DNA from: Lactiplantibacillus paraplantarum | GTDB lineage: Bacteria; Bacillota; Bacilli; Lactobacillales; Lactobacillaceae | Direction of reading: 5' to 3' | Assembly (NCBI RefSeq): GCF_003641145.1 | Contig: NZ_CP032744.1 | Span: 1,302,001 to 1,366,000, forward strand | Length of the DNA: 64,000 nucleotides | Part shown: positions 43,752 to 51,906 of the stretch, in pieces | How positions within the stretch are numbered: the first letter of the stretch is position 1 | How the letters are laid out: every line of letters begins with the position of its first letter | Translations under genes and position numbers: made by a program | Notes under the pieces: model-generated | What the model saw: only the letters and a program-made list of their open reading frames with translations | Database searches by the model: none | What the model was told of the DNA's origin: nothing

Positions 43752-44798
43752 ATGAGTTTACAAGATCGATTAACTGAATTACGTGATCAAGGCTTGGCCG
43801 ATATTAAGTCAGCTGACGTCTTAAAAAAAGTCAATCAAGTAAAAGTTGATTTACTTGGTAAAAAAGGGCCAATTACCGAGGTTTTACGTGGGATGCGTGA
43901 CTTGAGTCCTGAAGAGCGCCCTAAGGTAGGGGCCTATGCCAACGAAGTTCGTGATCGAATTCAGGCCGCGATTGACGAGCGACGTGAAGAATTAGAACGA
44001 GAAGCGGTTAATCAGCAATTAGCTGCTGAAAAGTTGGACGTGACATTGCCTGGCCGAGAAGTTCCGCAAGGACAACCGCACGTGATTACGCAGATTATTA
44101 CCCAGTTAGAAGATTTATTTATGGGGATGGGCTATCAAATCGTTGATGGTGATGAGGTTGAAGAAGACTATTACAACTTTGAACGTCTGAACTTACCGAA
44201 GGATCATCCTGCCCGTGATATGCAAGATACGTTCTACATTACCAAAGACGTATTATTACGTACACAAACGTCTGCGGACCAACCGCGGTCATTGGAAAAT
44301 CATGACTTCTCGAAGGGGCCGTTGAAGGTCTTGTCACCTGGCCGCGTTTATCGGCGCGATACCGATGATGCGACCCATTCACATCAATTCCATCAAATTG
44401 AAGGATTGGTCGTGGATAAGCATATTACAATGGCTGATTTGAAGGGCACCTTGATCCTCGTTGCCAAGACCTTGTTTGGCAATCAATTCGATGTCCGGCT
44501 ACGGCCAAGCTTCTTCCCATTCACGGAACCATCCGTTGAAGCTGATGTCACTTGCTTTAATTGCAATGGCAAGGGCTGTGCAATCTGCAAGCAGACTGGT
44601 TGGATCGAAGTGTTGGGTGCCGGCATGGTTCACCCGCACGTATTAGAAATGTCTGGCATTGATCCAGAAGAATACGGTGGTTTTGCCTTTGGGTTAGGAC
44701 CAGACCGTTTTGCGATGTTGAAATATGGTGTTGACGATATCCGCAATTTCTACTTAAATGACGTGCGGTTCTTGTCACAGTTCTATAAGAAAGGCTAG
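43752..44798 (+). CDS. pheS: Phenylalanyl-tRNA synthetase alpha subunit
   Basis: PheS carries the catalytic core of the alpha2-beta2 synthetase. The coiled-coil N-terminus is followed by class II motifs: [21 protein letters not shown] (motif 2) and [14 protein letters not shown] (motif 3). The 348 residues start at the ATG at 43752, with GGGAGG upstream; the in-frame GTG-like start at 43698 lies inside the T-box terminator. pheT starts 8 bases after the stop. Confidence 0.98.
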   Translation: MSLQDRLTELRDQGLADIKSADVLKKVNQVKVDLLGKKGPITEVLRGMRDLSPEERPKVGAYANEVRDRIQAAIDERREELEREAVNQQLAAEKLDVTLPGREVPQGQPHVITQIITQLEDLFMGMGYQIVDGDEVEEDYYNFERLNLPKDHPARDMQDTFYITKDVLLRTQTSADQPRSLENHDFSKGPLKVLSPGRVYRRDTDDATHSHQFHQIEGLVVDKHITMADLKGTLILVAKTLFGNQFDVRLRPSFFPFTEPSVEADVTCFNCNGKGCAICKQTGWIEVLGAGMVHPHVLEMSGIDPEEYGGFAFGLGPDRFAMLKYGVDDIRNFYLNDVRFLSQFYKKG

Positions 44799-44806
44799 GC
44801 GTCCAC

Positions 44807-47224
44807 ATGAGAATTTCTACGACATGGTTACGCGATTATTTGAAGCTGGACATTCCGGCCGATGAATTAGCAGAAAAGATTGAACGGACGGCCGTTGAAG
44901 TTGACGGTGTTATTCGTCCCAGTGAAGGATTAAAAAAAGTAGTGGTGGGACACGTCTTAACGTGTGAACCCCATCCAGATTCTGATCATCTCCACGTGTG
45001 CCAAGTGGACGTTGGTGAGGCTGAGCCTTTACAGATTGTTTGTGGAGCGCCTAACGTTGCGGCTGGTGAAAAAGTGATCGTGGCGTTACCCAATTCATGG
45101 ATTGGCGGTCATACGAAGATCAAGAAGAGTAAGATGCGTGGCGTACCGTCAAACGGGATGTTGTGTGCGTTAGATGAACTTGGCTTTGACGAAAAATTAG
45201 TGCCAAAGGAAGTTGCGGATGGTATTTTCATTCTTCCTGACGATGCCACACCTGGCGACCCGGTCTTTTCATACTTAGGGATGGATGATGAAATTATTGA
45301 CATGTCCGTTACCCCCAACCGTGGTGACATGCTCAGTATGAACGGGACGGCACATGAGCTGGCTGCCATTTACGATCAGCAACCAATGATGTCAAAAGTT
45401 GATTTGCATGAAGATGCAGCGACTATGGCAGCGGATGAATTAAGTGTTGAAGTTACTGCTGATGAGCATGATGTGCCGATGTATAAGATGCGACTCATTA
45501 AGAATGTGACCATTAAGCCAAGTCCATTATGGCTCCAAATTCGAATTTGGAATGCTGGCATGCGGCCAATTAATAACGTCGTCGATGCCACTAATTACAT
45601 TTTAATGCAATATGGGCAACCACTGCACGCGTTTGATTTTGATCAATTGAATGATGGCCAAATTAACGTTCGGTTAGCTAAAGCTGGCGAACACTTAACG
45701 ACGCTAGATGGTGAGGATCGTGAATTGTTAGCGAGTGACTTGTTGATTTGTAGTGGCGATCAACCAATTTGTTTGGCTGGGACCATGGGCGGTTTAGCAA
45801 CCGAAGTCACTGATCAGACGACGACCATTGCGTTGGAAGGTGCGGTTTTTGATGCTGTTAAGATTCGTAAAACGGCCCATAATCATGACTTACACAGCGA
45901 AGCCTCAATGCGCTACGAACGGGGCATTGACCACGGCATGACCGCAACGGCCTTAGACGCTGCTGCAGCCATGATTGCAGAACTTGGTGATGGTCAGGTG
46001 GCTAGTGGGATGGTCAGCGGTCGTGATGAGGATGTGCAACCAACTACCGTAACGATTGACTTAGCGCGGATCAACCATGTCTTAGGAACTGAGTTATCAT
46101 TGGACACGGTCAGTGATATTTTCAAACGATTGGACTTTCCAACGGTCGTTGCTGATGAAACGTTCACGGTCACGGTGCCATCACGGCGTTGGGATATCCA
46201 TATTCCAGCCGATCTAATTGAAGAAATTGCCCGCTTGTATGGTTACGATAACTTACCGGCGACCCTACCAACGGGCCAACCAACGATCGGTAAGCTTAAT
46301 GAGACCCAACAGGTGATTCGTGATTCACGAAAATTGATGGAAAGTGCTGGTCTGACCCAAGCAATCAGTTACTCATTGACCACGGAGACTAAGGCGAAGG
46401 CCTTTGCGCTCCATGCCAGTGACGTCACTAAATTAGACTTTCCAATGAGTTCAGAACGGACGACGTTACGGTTGAGCTTGGTTTCTGGTTTGTTAGATGA
46501 CTTAGCATACAATAATGCCCGTAAAGAACATAATGTTGCCTTATACGAAGAAGGACGGGTCTTTTACAGTCAACCTGAACAAGTCCGGCCCAAAGAAATT
46601 GAACACATTGCTGGGGCCATCACTGGTTCAATGGTGCAAAAGAGCTGGGGGGTTGCTGAACAACCGGTCGATTTCTTCCAAATCAAGGGAATTGTCGCGG
46701 GCTACTTGAAGAGTTTAGCCCTACAAGATGCGGTTAGCTACGTTGCAACGGCTGACCATCCAGAAATGCATCCTGGTCGGACCGCTGATATTTATGTTGG
46801 CGACCAATTGGTTGGTTTTGTTGGTGAAGTTCATCCAACGACGGCCAAAGCTTATAAGATTCGAGAGACCTACGTCTTTGAATTAGATTTGACCGCATTG
46901 ATTGCATTGCCAAAAGCCCGGCAGCAGTATCAACCAATCTCAAAATTCCCAAGTATTACTCGGGACGTGGCGATGTTGATTGATGATGACGTGACGAATG
47001 CAACCGTAGTCGCCTTGATTAACAAGAAGGGTGGCGCCCATTTGCGGCAAGTGCAACTCTTTGATGTTTATAATGGTAGTCACGTACCAGCTGGCAAAAA
47101 ATCGCTAGCTTATACGTTAACGTATCAAGACCAAAATGCAACGTTAGTCGATGATGATGTCACAACTGCTTTTGAAAAAGTACTGACAGCCTTGACGGAC
47201 GAATTAGGTGCCGAGATCCGTTAG
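44807..47224 (+). CDS. pheT: Phenylalanyl-tRNA synthetase beta subunit
   Basis: PheT provides editing and tRNA binding. Order of domains in the 805 residues: an EMAP/tRNA-binding domain (residues 39-150, HPDSDHLHVCQVDVG), the B3/4 editing domain with ERGIDHG, B5, and the C-terminal anticodon-binding FDX domain (KFPSITRDVAMLIDDDVT). The length is usual. It is cotranscribed with pheS under T-box control, and a terminator follows. Confidence 0.98.
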   Translation: MRISTTWLRDYLKLDIPADELAEKIERTAVEVDGVIRPSEGLKKVVVGHVLTCEPHPDSDHLHVCQVDVGEAEPLQIVCGAPNVAAGEKVIVALPNSWIGGHTKIKKSKMRGVPSNGMLCALDELGFDEKLVPKEVADGIFILPDDATPGDPVFSYLGMDDEIIDMSVTPNRGDMLSMNGTAHELAAIYDQQPMMSKVDLHEDAATMAADELSVEVTADEHDVPMYKMRLIKNVTIKPSPLWLQIRIWNAGMRPINNVVDATNYILMQYGQPLHAFDFDQLNDGQINVRLAKAGEHLTTLDGEDRELLASDLLICSGDQPICLAGTMGGLATEVTDQTTTIALEGAVFDAVKIRKTAHNHDLHSEASMRYERGIDHGMTATALDAAAAMIAELGDGQVASGMVSGRDEDVQPTTVTIDLARINHVLGTELSLDTVSDIFKRLDFPTVVADETFTVTVPSRRWDIHIPADLIEEIARLYGYDNLPATLPTGQPTIGKLNETQQVIRDSRKLMESAGLTQAISYSLTTETKAKAFALHASDVTKLDFPMSSERTTLRLSLVSGLLDDLAYNNARKEHNVALYEEGRVFYSQPEQVRPKEIEHIAGAITGSMVQKSWGVAEQPVDFFQIKGIVAGYLKSLALQDAVSYVATADHPEMHPGRTADIYVGDQLVGFVGEVHPTTAKAYKIRETYVFELDLTALIALPKARQQYQPISKFPSITRDVAMLIDDDVTNATVVALINKKGGAHLRQVQLFDVYNGSHVPAGKKSLAYTLTYQDQNATLVDDDVTTAFEKVLTALTDELGAEIR

Positions 47225-47242
47225 TTTGTTGATAGTCTGGAT

Positions 47243-47274
47243 GAACGCCGAATGATTTTAGGTCATTCGGCGTT
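47243..47274 (+). terminator. Terminator of pheST
   Basis: AACGCCGAATGA pairs perfectly with TCATTCGGCGTT around TTTTAGG. The following T-run is short. Confidence 0.85.
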
Positions 47275-47385
47275 TATCGTGTGCCTAAGATACTAAAAAA
47301 CCATAAAACTAATGGTGAACTAGTGCAAACTAGGCAACAGTTTTGTATAATTGATAAGATTAATCAATAAATGGAGGGGCGAGTC

Positions 47386-48576
47386 TTGAATAACAACCAG
47401 GATAACCAAGATCAAAAGAATCAAAACGATTCACAAGATCAAGGGGTAAACGAACCTAATCGTTCGGAACAAAAACAGCGGAAGTCATTTTCGAAGCACG
47501 TCATTGGTGGCGTTGTTGGTATTTTAATCGCACTTTTAGTCGTGATTGGGGTATTGGGTTACCGGTATTTTGATAATGCAACTCAGCCGTACGACAGTAG
47601 TGATAAGCGGGTCGTCCAAGTTGACATTCCGTATGGTGCCAATGGCAAGAAAATCGCGGATATTTTGCAACGTGAAAAAGTGATTAAGAGTGGCTTTGTG
47701 TTTGAATATTGGACCAAGGCGCACAACTTATCGAATTTCCACGCAGGCTATTATCAGTTAAAGCCATCAATGTCGTTGGCTCAAATCGCGAAGGCTTTGA
47801 ATAAGGGTGGTTCATCTGAACCCGTTCAGAGTTCAAGTGGTAAGGTTTTGATTGTTGAGGGTAGTCAGATCAAGACGATTGCCAAGACGGTACAAAAACA
47901 AACTGATTTCACGTCAGCGGAATTTTTAGCCTTGATGAAAGATCAAACGTTCATTAAATCATTGGCCAAGAAGTACCCGCAACTATTGAATTCGGCAATG
48001 AGTGCTAAGCAAGTTCGGTACCGCTTAGAAGGTTATCTATTCCCGGCAACCTATGTCGTTGGGAAAAAGACAACGTTGAAGCAGTTAGTGACACAGATGG
48101 TTTCTAAGACCAATGATGAACTAAAGCCATACTATGCCCAAATTAAAAAGTCGAAGATGTCCGTCCAAGAAGTGATGACATTGGCCTCCCTAGTTGAACG
48201 TGAAGGCAGTACGACTAAGGATCGACGTTTGATTGCCGGCGTCTTTTTAAACCGCTTAGATGCTAAGTGGCGCTTAGATTCTGATATTTCAGTGTTCTAT
48301 GCGATCAACTCGAACAAGTCAACGTTAACGAATAAAGATTTGCAGACTGATTCACCATATAACCTACGATTGAACTTGGGCTATGGCCCTGGACCGTTCA
48401 ACAGTCCTAGCTTAACGTCGATTAAGGCCGTTTTAGATCCTGCCCAACGTAGTAAGGATTACATGTACTTCGTGGCAGATTTGAAGACTGGTGACGTCTA
48501 CTATGCAAAAGATGCTGCGGGACACGCAGCCAACATTAAAAAGGTTTCGAAGCATAATGAAGCCGCTGAAAAATAA
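47386..48576 (+). CDS. mltG: Endolytic transglycosylase MltG
   Basis: MltG cleaves nascent glycan strands and limits their length. A polar, Gln/Asn/Asp-rich cytoplasmic head of about 40 residues is followed by one membrane helix (VIGGVVGILIALLVVIGVLGYRYF). The extracellular YceG domain has the catalytic Glu in LASLVEREGS. The start is a TTG at 47386, 8 bases after GGAGGGG; an ATG at 47371 overlaps that site. A -10 box TATAAT (47346-47351) lies just upstream. Confidence 0.94.
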   Translation: MNNNQDNQDQKNQNDSQDQGVNEPNRSEQKQRKSFSKHVIGGVVGILIALLVVIGVLGYRYFDNATQPYDSSDKRVVQVDIPYGANGKKIADILQREKVIKSGFVFEYWTKAHNLSNFHAGYYQLKPSMSLAQIAKALNKGGSSEPVQSSSGKVLIVEGSQIKTIAKTVQKQTDFTSAEFLALMKDQTFIKSLAKKYPQLLNSAMSAKQVRYRLEGYLFPATYVVGKKTTLKQLVTQMVSKTNDELKPYYAQIKKSKMSVQEVMTLASLVEREGSTTKDRRLIAGVFLNRLDAKWRLDSDISVFYAINSNKSTLTNKDLQTDSPYNLRLNLGYGPGPFNSPSLTSIKAVLDPAQRSKDYMYFVADLKTGDVYYAKDAAGHAANIKKVSKHNEAAEK

Positions 48577-48594
48577 GAATGAGGCGTAACTTAA

Positions 48595-49224
48595 ATGACT
48601 GAAAACAAACATCGCCGACCAGTAGTCATTGGGGTAACTGGTGGTTCCGGTAGTGGTAAAACTACGGTTAGCAATGCCATTTACAATCAATTATCTGGCC
48701 AATCGTTGTTGATCTTGCAACAAGATTCCTACTATAACGATCAAAGCGAAATGACAATGGCTGAACGACATGCGGTTAATTATGATCATCCGTTGGCATT
48801 TGATACGGAGTTAATGATTAAACAAATCAAACAACTGCTAGATTATCAACCGATTGAAAAACCAGTCTATGATTATGAGCAGTATACTCGTAGTCAAGAG
48901 ACGATTCATCAAGATCCACGTGATGTGATTATCGTTGAGGGTGTTTTGATCCTTGATGACCAGCGGTTGCGCGATTTGATGGATATTAAGGTGTTCGTTG
49001 ATACCGATGATGATATTCGCATTATTCGGCGCATTCAGCGTGATATTAAAGAACGTGGTCGGACGTTAGATTCTGTGATTGGGCAGTATCTAGCAACGGT
49101 CAAACCAATGTATCATCAGTTCGTAGAACCAACTAAGCGTTATGCGGATCTAATTGTGCCAGAAGGCGGCGAAAATGAAGTTGCCATCGATTTATTGACA
49201 ACTAAAGTTCGCTCAATTTTATAA
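48595..49224 (+). CDS. udk: Uridine kinase
   Basis: Udk phosphorylates uridine and cytidine in pyrimidine salvage. The P-loop [12 protein letters not shown] is at the N-terminus. Later come QDSYYND, DHPLAFD and [12 protein letters not shown]. The 209 residues are normal. GAGGCG is the weak ribosome site. It is 18 bases after mltG; the mltG-udk-greA order is widespread in Firmicutes. Confidence 0.97.
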   Translation: MTENKHRRPVVIGVTGGSGSGKTTVSNAIYNQLSGQSLLILQQDSYYNDQSEMTMAERHAVNYDHPLAFDTELMIKQIKQLLDYQPIEKPVYDYEQYTRSQETIHQDPRDVIIVEGVLILDDQRLRDLMDIKVFVDTDDDIRIIRRIQRDIKERGRTLDSVIGQYLATVKPMYHQFVEPTKRYADLIVPEGGENEVAIDLLTTKVRSIL

Positions 49225-49333
49225 AAATAACGACTTAACCAGCGCTATTTTGGATTTTAGAGTTTACTTTTAAAATCTGAAATGGTAGGCTGGTTTTTGA
49301 TAACTATATTGAGTATTTGAGGAGTGAAACACA

Positions 49334-49816
49334 TTGGCTGAAGATAAGACATATCCAATGACAGAAGAAGGGAAGGTCAAGCTTGAAAAGGAGCTTGAAG
49401 ACCTTCGGATTAATCAACGTCCAGAAATTATTAACCGTATTAAAATTGCGCGTAGTTACGGAGATTTATCAGAAAATTCTGAATATGAATCAGCAAAAAA
49501 TGAACAAAGTTTGTTAGAAAACCGGATTAAGACGGTTGAACACATGCTTCAATATGCTGAAATCATTGATAGTGATAAGATTGACGAAACGGAAGTCTCC
49601 GTTGGTAAGATGGTCACGTTCCAAGAGCTACCAGATGAAGAACCTGAAAGCTATACAATCGTTGGGGCGGCCGAGGCTGATCCGATGGTTGGTAAGATTT
49701 CCAATGACTCACCAATTGCTAAGGGTTTGATTGGTCATCATGTTGATGAAGAGGTCTCCATCAATATTCCAGCTGGTACGATGACGGTTAAAATTTTGAA
49801 GGTTGAAAACGTGTAA
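49334..49816 (+). CDS. greA: Transcription elongation factor GreA
   Basis: GreA rescues backtracked RNA polymerase by stimulating transcript cleavage. The N-terminal coiled coil carries the acidic tip [17 protein letters not shown], and the C-terminal globular domain follows. The 160 residues are typical. The start is a TTG at 49334, 9 bases from GAGGAG. No in-frame ATG gives a complete N-terminus. Confidence 0.97.
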   Translation: MAEDKTYPMTEEGKVKLEKELEDLRINQRPEIINRIKIARSYGDLSENSEYESAKNEQSLLENRIKTVEHMLQYAEIIDSDKIDETEVSVGKMVTFQELPDEEPESYTIVGAAEADPMVGKISNDSPIAKGLIGHHVDEEVSINIPAGTMTVKILKVENV

Positions 49817-50092
49817 TTAAAAAGGACGCAAAACAAGCAACCTGTGAGTGCACATTTCGAAAATGTTGAGAGAAAAAGTGTGCTCAGACTTTTTAATTGG
49901 CGGTCCAATTGAGCCGTCTAATCGTTGTTATTGGGTGATGAAAGTTGCCTAACAAAGTTTGCTTGCTATTACCAAGCATCTTGAGGGCCAGCTAATGTTG
50001 GCCTTGCGCTTAGTCTATTATAGTAGTCGTGTGTATTGATGACACAGCGTGCGACAACTACTAGCCCAATTTATAGATCTAGTGATTAGAAC
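49817..50092. other. Gene-free gap after greA
   Basis: No gene is seen. Possible secondary structures include GCACATTT/AAAGTGTGC with a bulge near 49850-49888, ending before CAGACTTTTT, which may be the greA terminator. AATTGG/CCAATT around CGGT follows. Confidence 0.4.
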
Positions 50093-50140
50093 AAAAACGT
50101 CCAGGTTAACCGCACTTAGCTGGTTGACCTGGACGTTTTT
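50093..50140. terminator. Bidirectional terminator between greA and the LiaF-like gene
   Basis: AAAAACGTCCAGGT pairs with ACCTGGACGTTTTT, with GGTTA/TGGTT inside. The A- and T-runs suit both converging transcripts. Confidence 0.9.
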
Positions 50141-50149
50141 GAGGCTTGT

Positions 50150-50854
50150 CTAAATATAGATGATTCGTAGTTCACCAAGTGAGACGCTACCGCTTAGCGT
50201 GATACGCGGACCAACCGTAGTCGGGCTGCCTTCAAACGAAATGTGACCCATTGAATTACTGAGACTATCTTGTACTTGCCAAGTTTTTGGTAAGTACAAC
50301 TCCAAGCTACCCAATGAGACGTCGACGTTAATGATGGCTTGATTTTCTTGGATATCAACGTCATCAAAATAAATTTTGGCACCGGCCATCGATACGTTCA
50401 GATTAGCAGAGCTAAAATGGTCGCTGTGAACATAGCGGATACTATTGCCCAGGGATAAGTCTAAATTAACGTGGTCATCGCTAATTGTGCCCGTTGATGT
50501 ATTATCATCACCGTGGTTATGATGATGATAATGGTCATGATGGTGATAACGATAACGTGGTCGAATTAATAGCCCTAGTCCAATGCTTAATAATAAGGCA
50601 GCGCCCAGAATGGTCCATGGCACCAGTTTGGTAATACCAAGTGGCTGTGCGTAGATAATGGCTAAGAATGCAAGGGCAAAGACAACGCCCGGCATGTTTA
50701 AATAACGAAGACTACTAATTAGTGCGGCAATTAAAATTAAGGTTAGAAACAGGCTCCAGGCACTGACACGGAAGGTGAATAGGCCCAGTTGACTGACGAC
50801 AAGGATCACGGCGCTTGCAATTAAGAAGACTGGCCAGAACCAATTTTTACGCAT
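50150..50854 (-). CDS. LiaF-like membrane protein (cell wall-active antibiotics response)
   Basis: The 234 residues contain four hydrophobic helices in the N-terminal 90 residues, then a His-rich linker (YHHHDHYHHHNHGDD). The C-terminal beta-rich domain resembles the LiaF/DUF2154 C-terminal domain (NLDLSLGNSIRY, VDVSLGSLELYLPKTW). LiaF restrains envelope-stress signalling in Bacillus. Here the neighbour is a LytTR regulator in place of LiaRS. The ATG follows the LytTR stop directly (TAAATG). Confidence 0.82.
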   Translation of the reverse strand: MRKNWFWPVFLIASAVILVVSQLGLFTFRVSAWSLFLTLILIAALISSLRYLNMPGVVFALAFLAIIYAQPLGITKLVPWTILGAALLLSIGLGLLIRPRYRYHHHDHYHHHNHGDDNTSTGTISDDHVNLDLSLGNSIRYVHSDHFSSANLNVSMAGAKIYFDDVDIQENQAIINVDVSLGSLELYLPKTWQVQDSLSNSMGHISFEGSPTTVGPRITLSGSVSLGELRIIYI

Positions 50855-51310
50855 TTATAACAGTCCTTTCTGTTCAAGACATTGCTTGAGATCGTGGTAA
50901 TAACGCCTCGAAGCATATAATTGTTTAGGTGAGTTGTGAAACGCAATCAGGTTACCAGTCAGCGTCTTAGTTAATGAATAAACCTGTTGGGTATTGACGA
51001 TCGCTGATTTAGCGACCCGCATAAAGTGGGTCGGTAATTCAACACCCACAGCGCTCAGTGACCGGGGCACCCGGTAAACCTTGTCAATCGTGTGGGCAGC
51101 GACTTGATGACCCGTAGCTTCAATAAATAGAATCTGAGCGAGAGGCAACTGGATCAGTTGTCCTTGTTGTGAAACGGTTAACGTAGCGCTCGTTACTGAA
51201 AAGTTTTCGAGGGCGGCAATAAGAGTGGCCGCCTCGGGATAGTCCGTTGGAATGTGAAGGGTGATCGTCGGCAATGTAATGTCAGGGTCGGGTTCAATGT
51301 TCACCTTCAT
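50855..51310 (-). CDS. LytTR-family DNA-binding regulator without receiver domain
   Basis: The 151 residues have a short N-terminal region (PEAATLIAALENFSVTSATLTV) and a C-terminal LytTR domain: ILFIEATGHQVAAHTIDKVYRVPRSL, FMRVAKSAIVNTQQVYSL. No phosphoreceiver is present. It starts at the ATG at 51310, 8 bases from AGGAGG. It is translationally coupled to the LiaF-like gene, forming a two-gene module. Related LytTR proteins with membrane partners act as regulatory pairs; that role is inferred. Confidence 0.85.
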   Translation of the reverse strand: MKVNIEPDPDITLPTITLHIPTDYPEAATLIAALENFSVTSATLTVSQQGQLIQLPLAQILFIEATGHQVAAHTIDKVYRVPRSLSAVGVELPTHFMRVAKSAIVNTQQVYSLTKTLTGNLIAFHNSPKQLYASRRYYHDLKQCLEQKGLL

Positions 51311-51494
51311 GGGTTTCACCTCCTTGAATAATCTAAGTACACCATAAATTAAGGTATCTGTAAATCACGATTTCCTTAGTGGTCATATTAACAGCGCAAG
51401 TGGTCAATTGCTTGCTCACTGACTGGCAATGTTGCGTTTTGAGCGTAAAAAGGTCACAATAGCTGTAAACGATTTCAACAATGAGGTGGCAATA

Positions 51495-51797
51495 ATGAAA
51501 ATAACGATTACAGATGCGGCTAGTCAATGGTTTCATGACGATATGGGGGTTACAACGGGTAACGGCGTGCGGTTTTACGGTAAAACCTATGGTAAGACAG
51601 CGGTCCACAGTGGCTTTTCAATTGGAATTATGCGCGATGATGAGCCGCATCAACCGATTGCCATGGTTGAAAAAGATGGTGTTAATTACTATGTCAATGA
51701 CCGTGACGAGTGGTTCTTCAAAGGGTATGATCTAACGGTCGATTATGATGAGCAAAACGATGGTCCTAAGTACGACTATATTCCTAATAACGAGTAA
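51495..51797 (+). CDS. HesB-like (iron-sulfur biosynthesis fold) protein without cysteines
   Basis: The 100 residues from the ATG at 51495 (GAGGTGG upstream) resemble the HesB/YneR branch, with KITITDAASQWFHDDMG at the N-terminus, GVRFYGKTYGKT and YYVNDRDEWFFKGYDLTVDYDE. It lacks all cysteines, so it cannot ligate an Fe-S cluster as IscA does. Its biochemical role is unknown. It forms its own unit, with a strong terminator downstream. Confidence 0.75.
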   Translation: MKITITDAASQWFHDDMGVTTGNGVRFYGKTYGKTAVHSGFSIGIMRDDEPHQPIAMVEKDGVNYYVNDRDEWFFKGYDLTVDYDEQNDGPKYDYIPNNE

Positions 51798-51840
51798 GTC
51801 GTAGCGTTGATCGGATTACTGTCAGATATAATTATTACTG

Positions 51841-51889
51841 AAAAAATCAGTGCCACTAGAAGTTACAATTCTAGTGGCACTGATTTTTT
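51841..51889. terminator. Bidirectional terminator between the HesB-like gene and yfhO
   Basis: A perfect inverted repeat of 21 bases per arm (outer part AAAAAATCAGTGCCA) surrounds a 7-base loop. It carries A- and T-runs at its ends and lies between two converging genes. Confidence 0.95.
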
Positions 51890-51906
51890 AATGACTAATT
51901 GGTTAA

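Noticed and set aside
43432..43752. Possibility that the region before pheS starts with a longer PheS from 43698
   Set aside because: The extension [10 protein letters not shown] translates the T-box terminator. The ATG at 43752 has a proper ribosome site.
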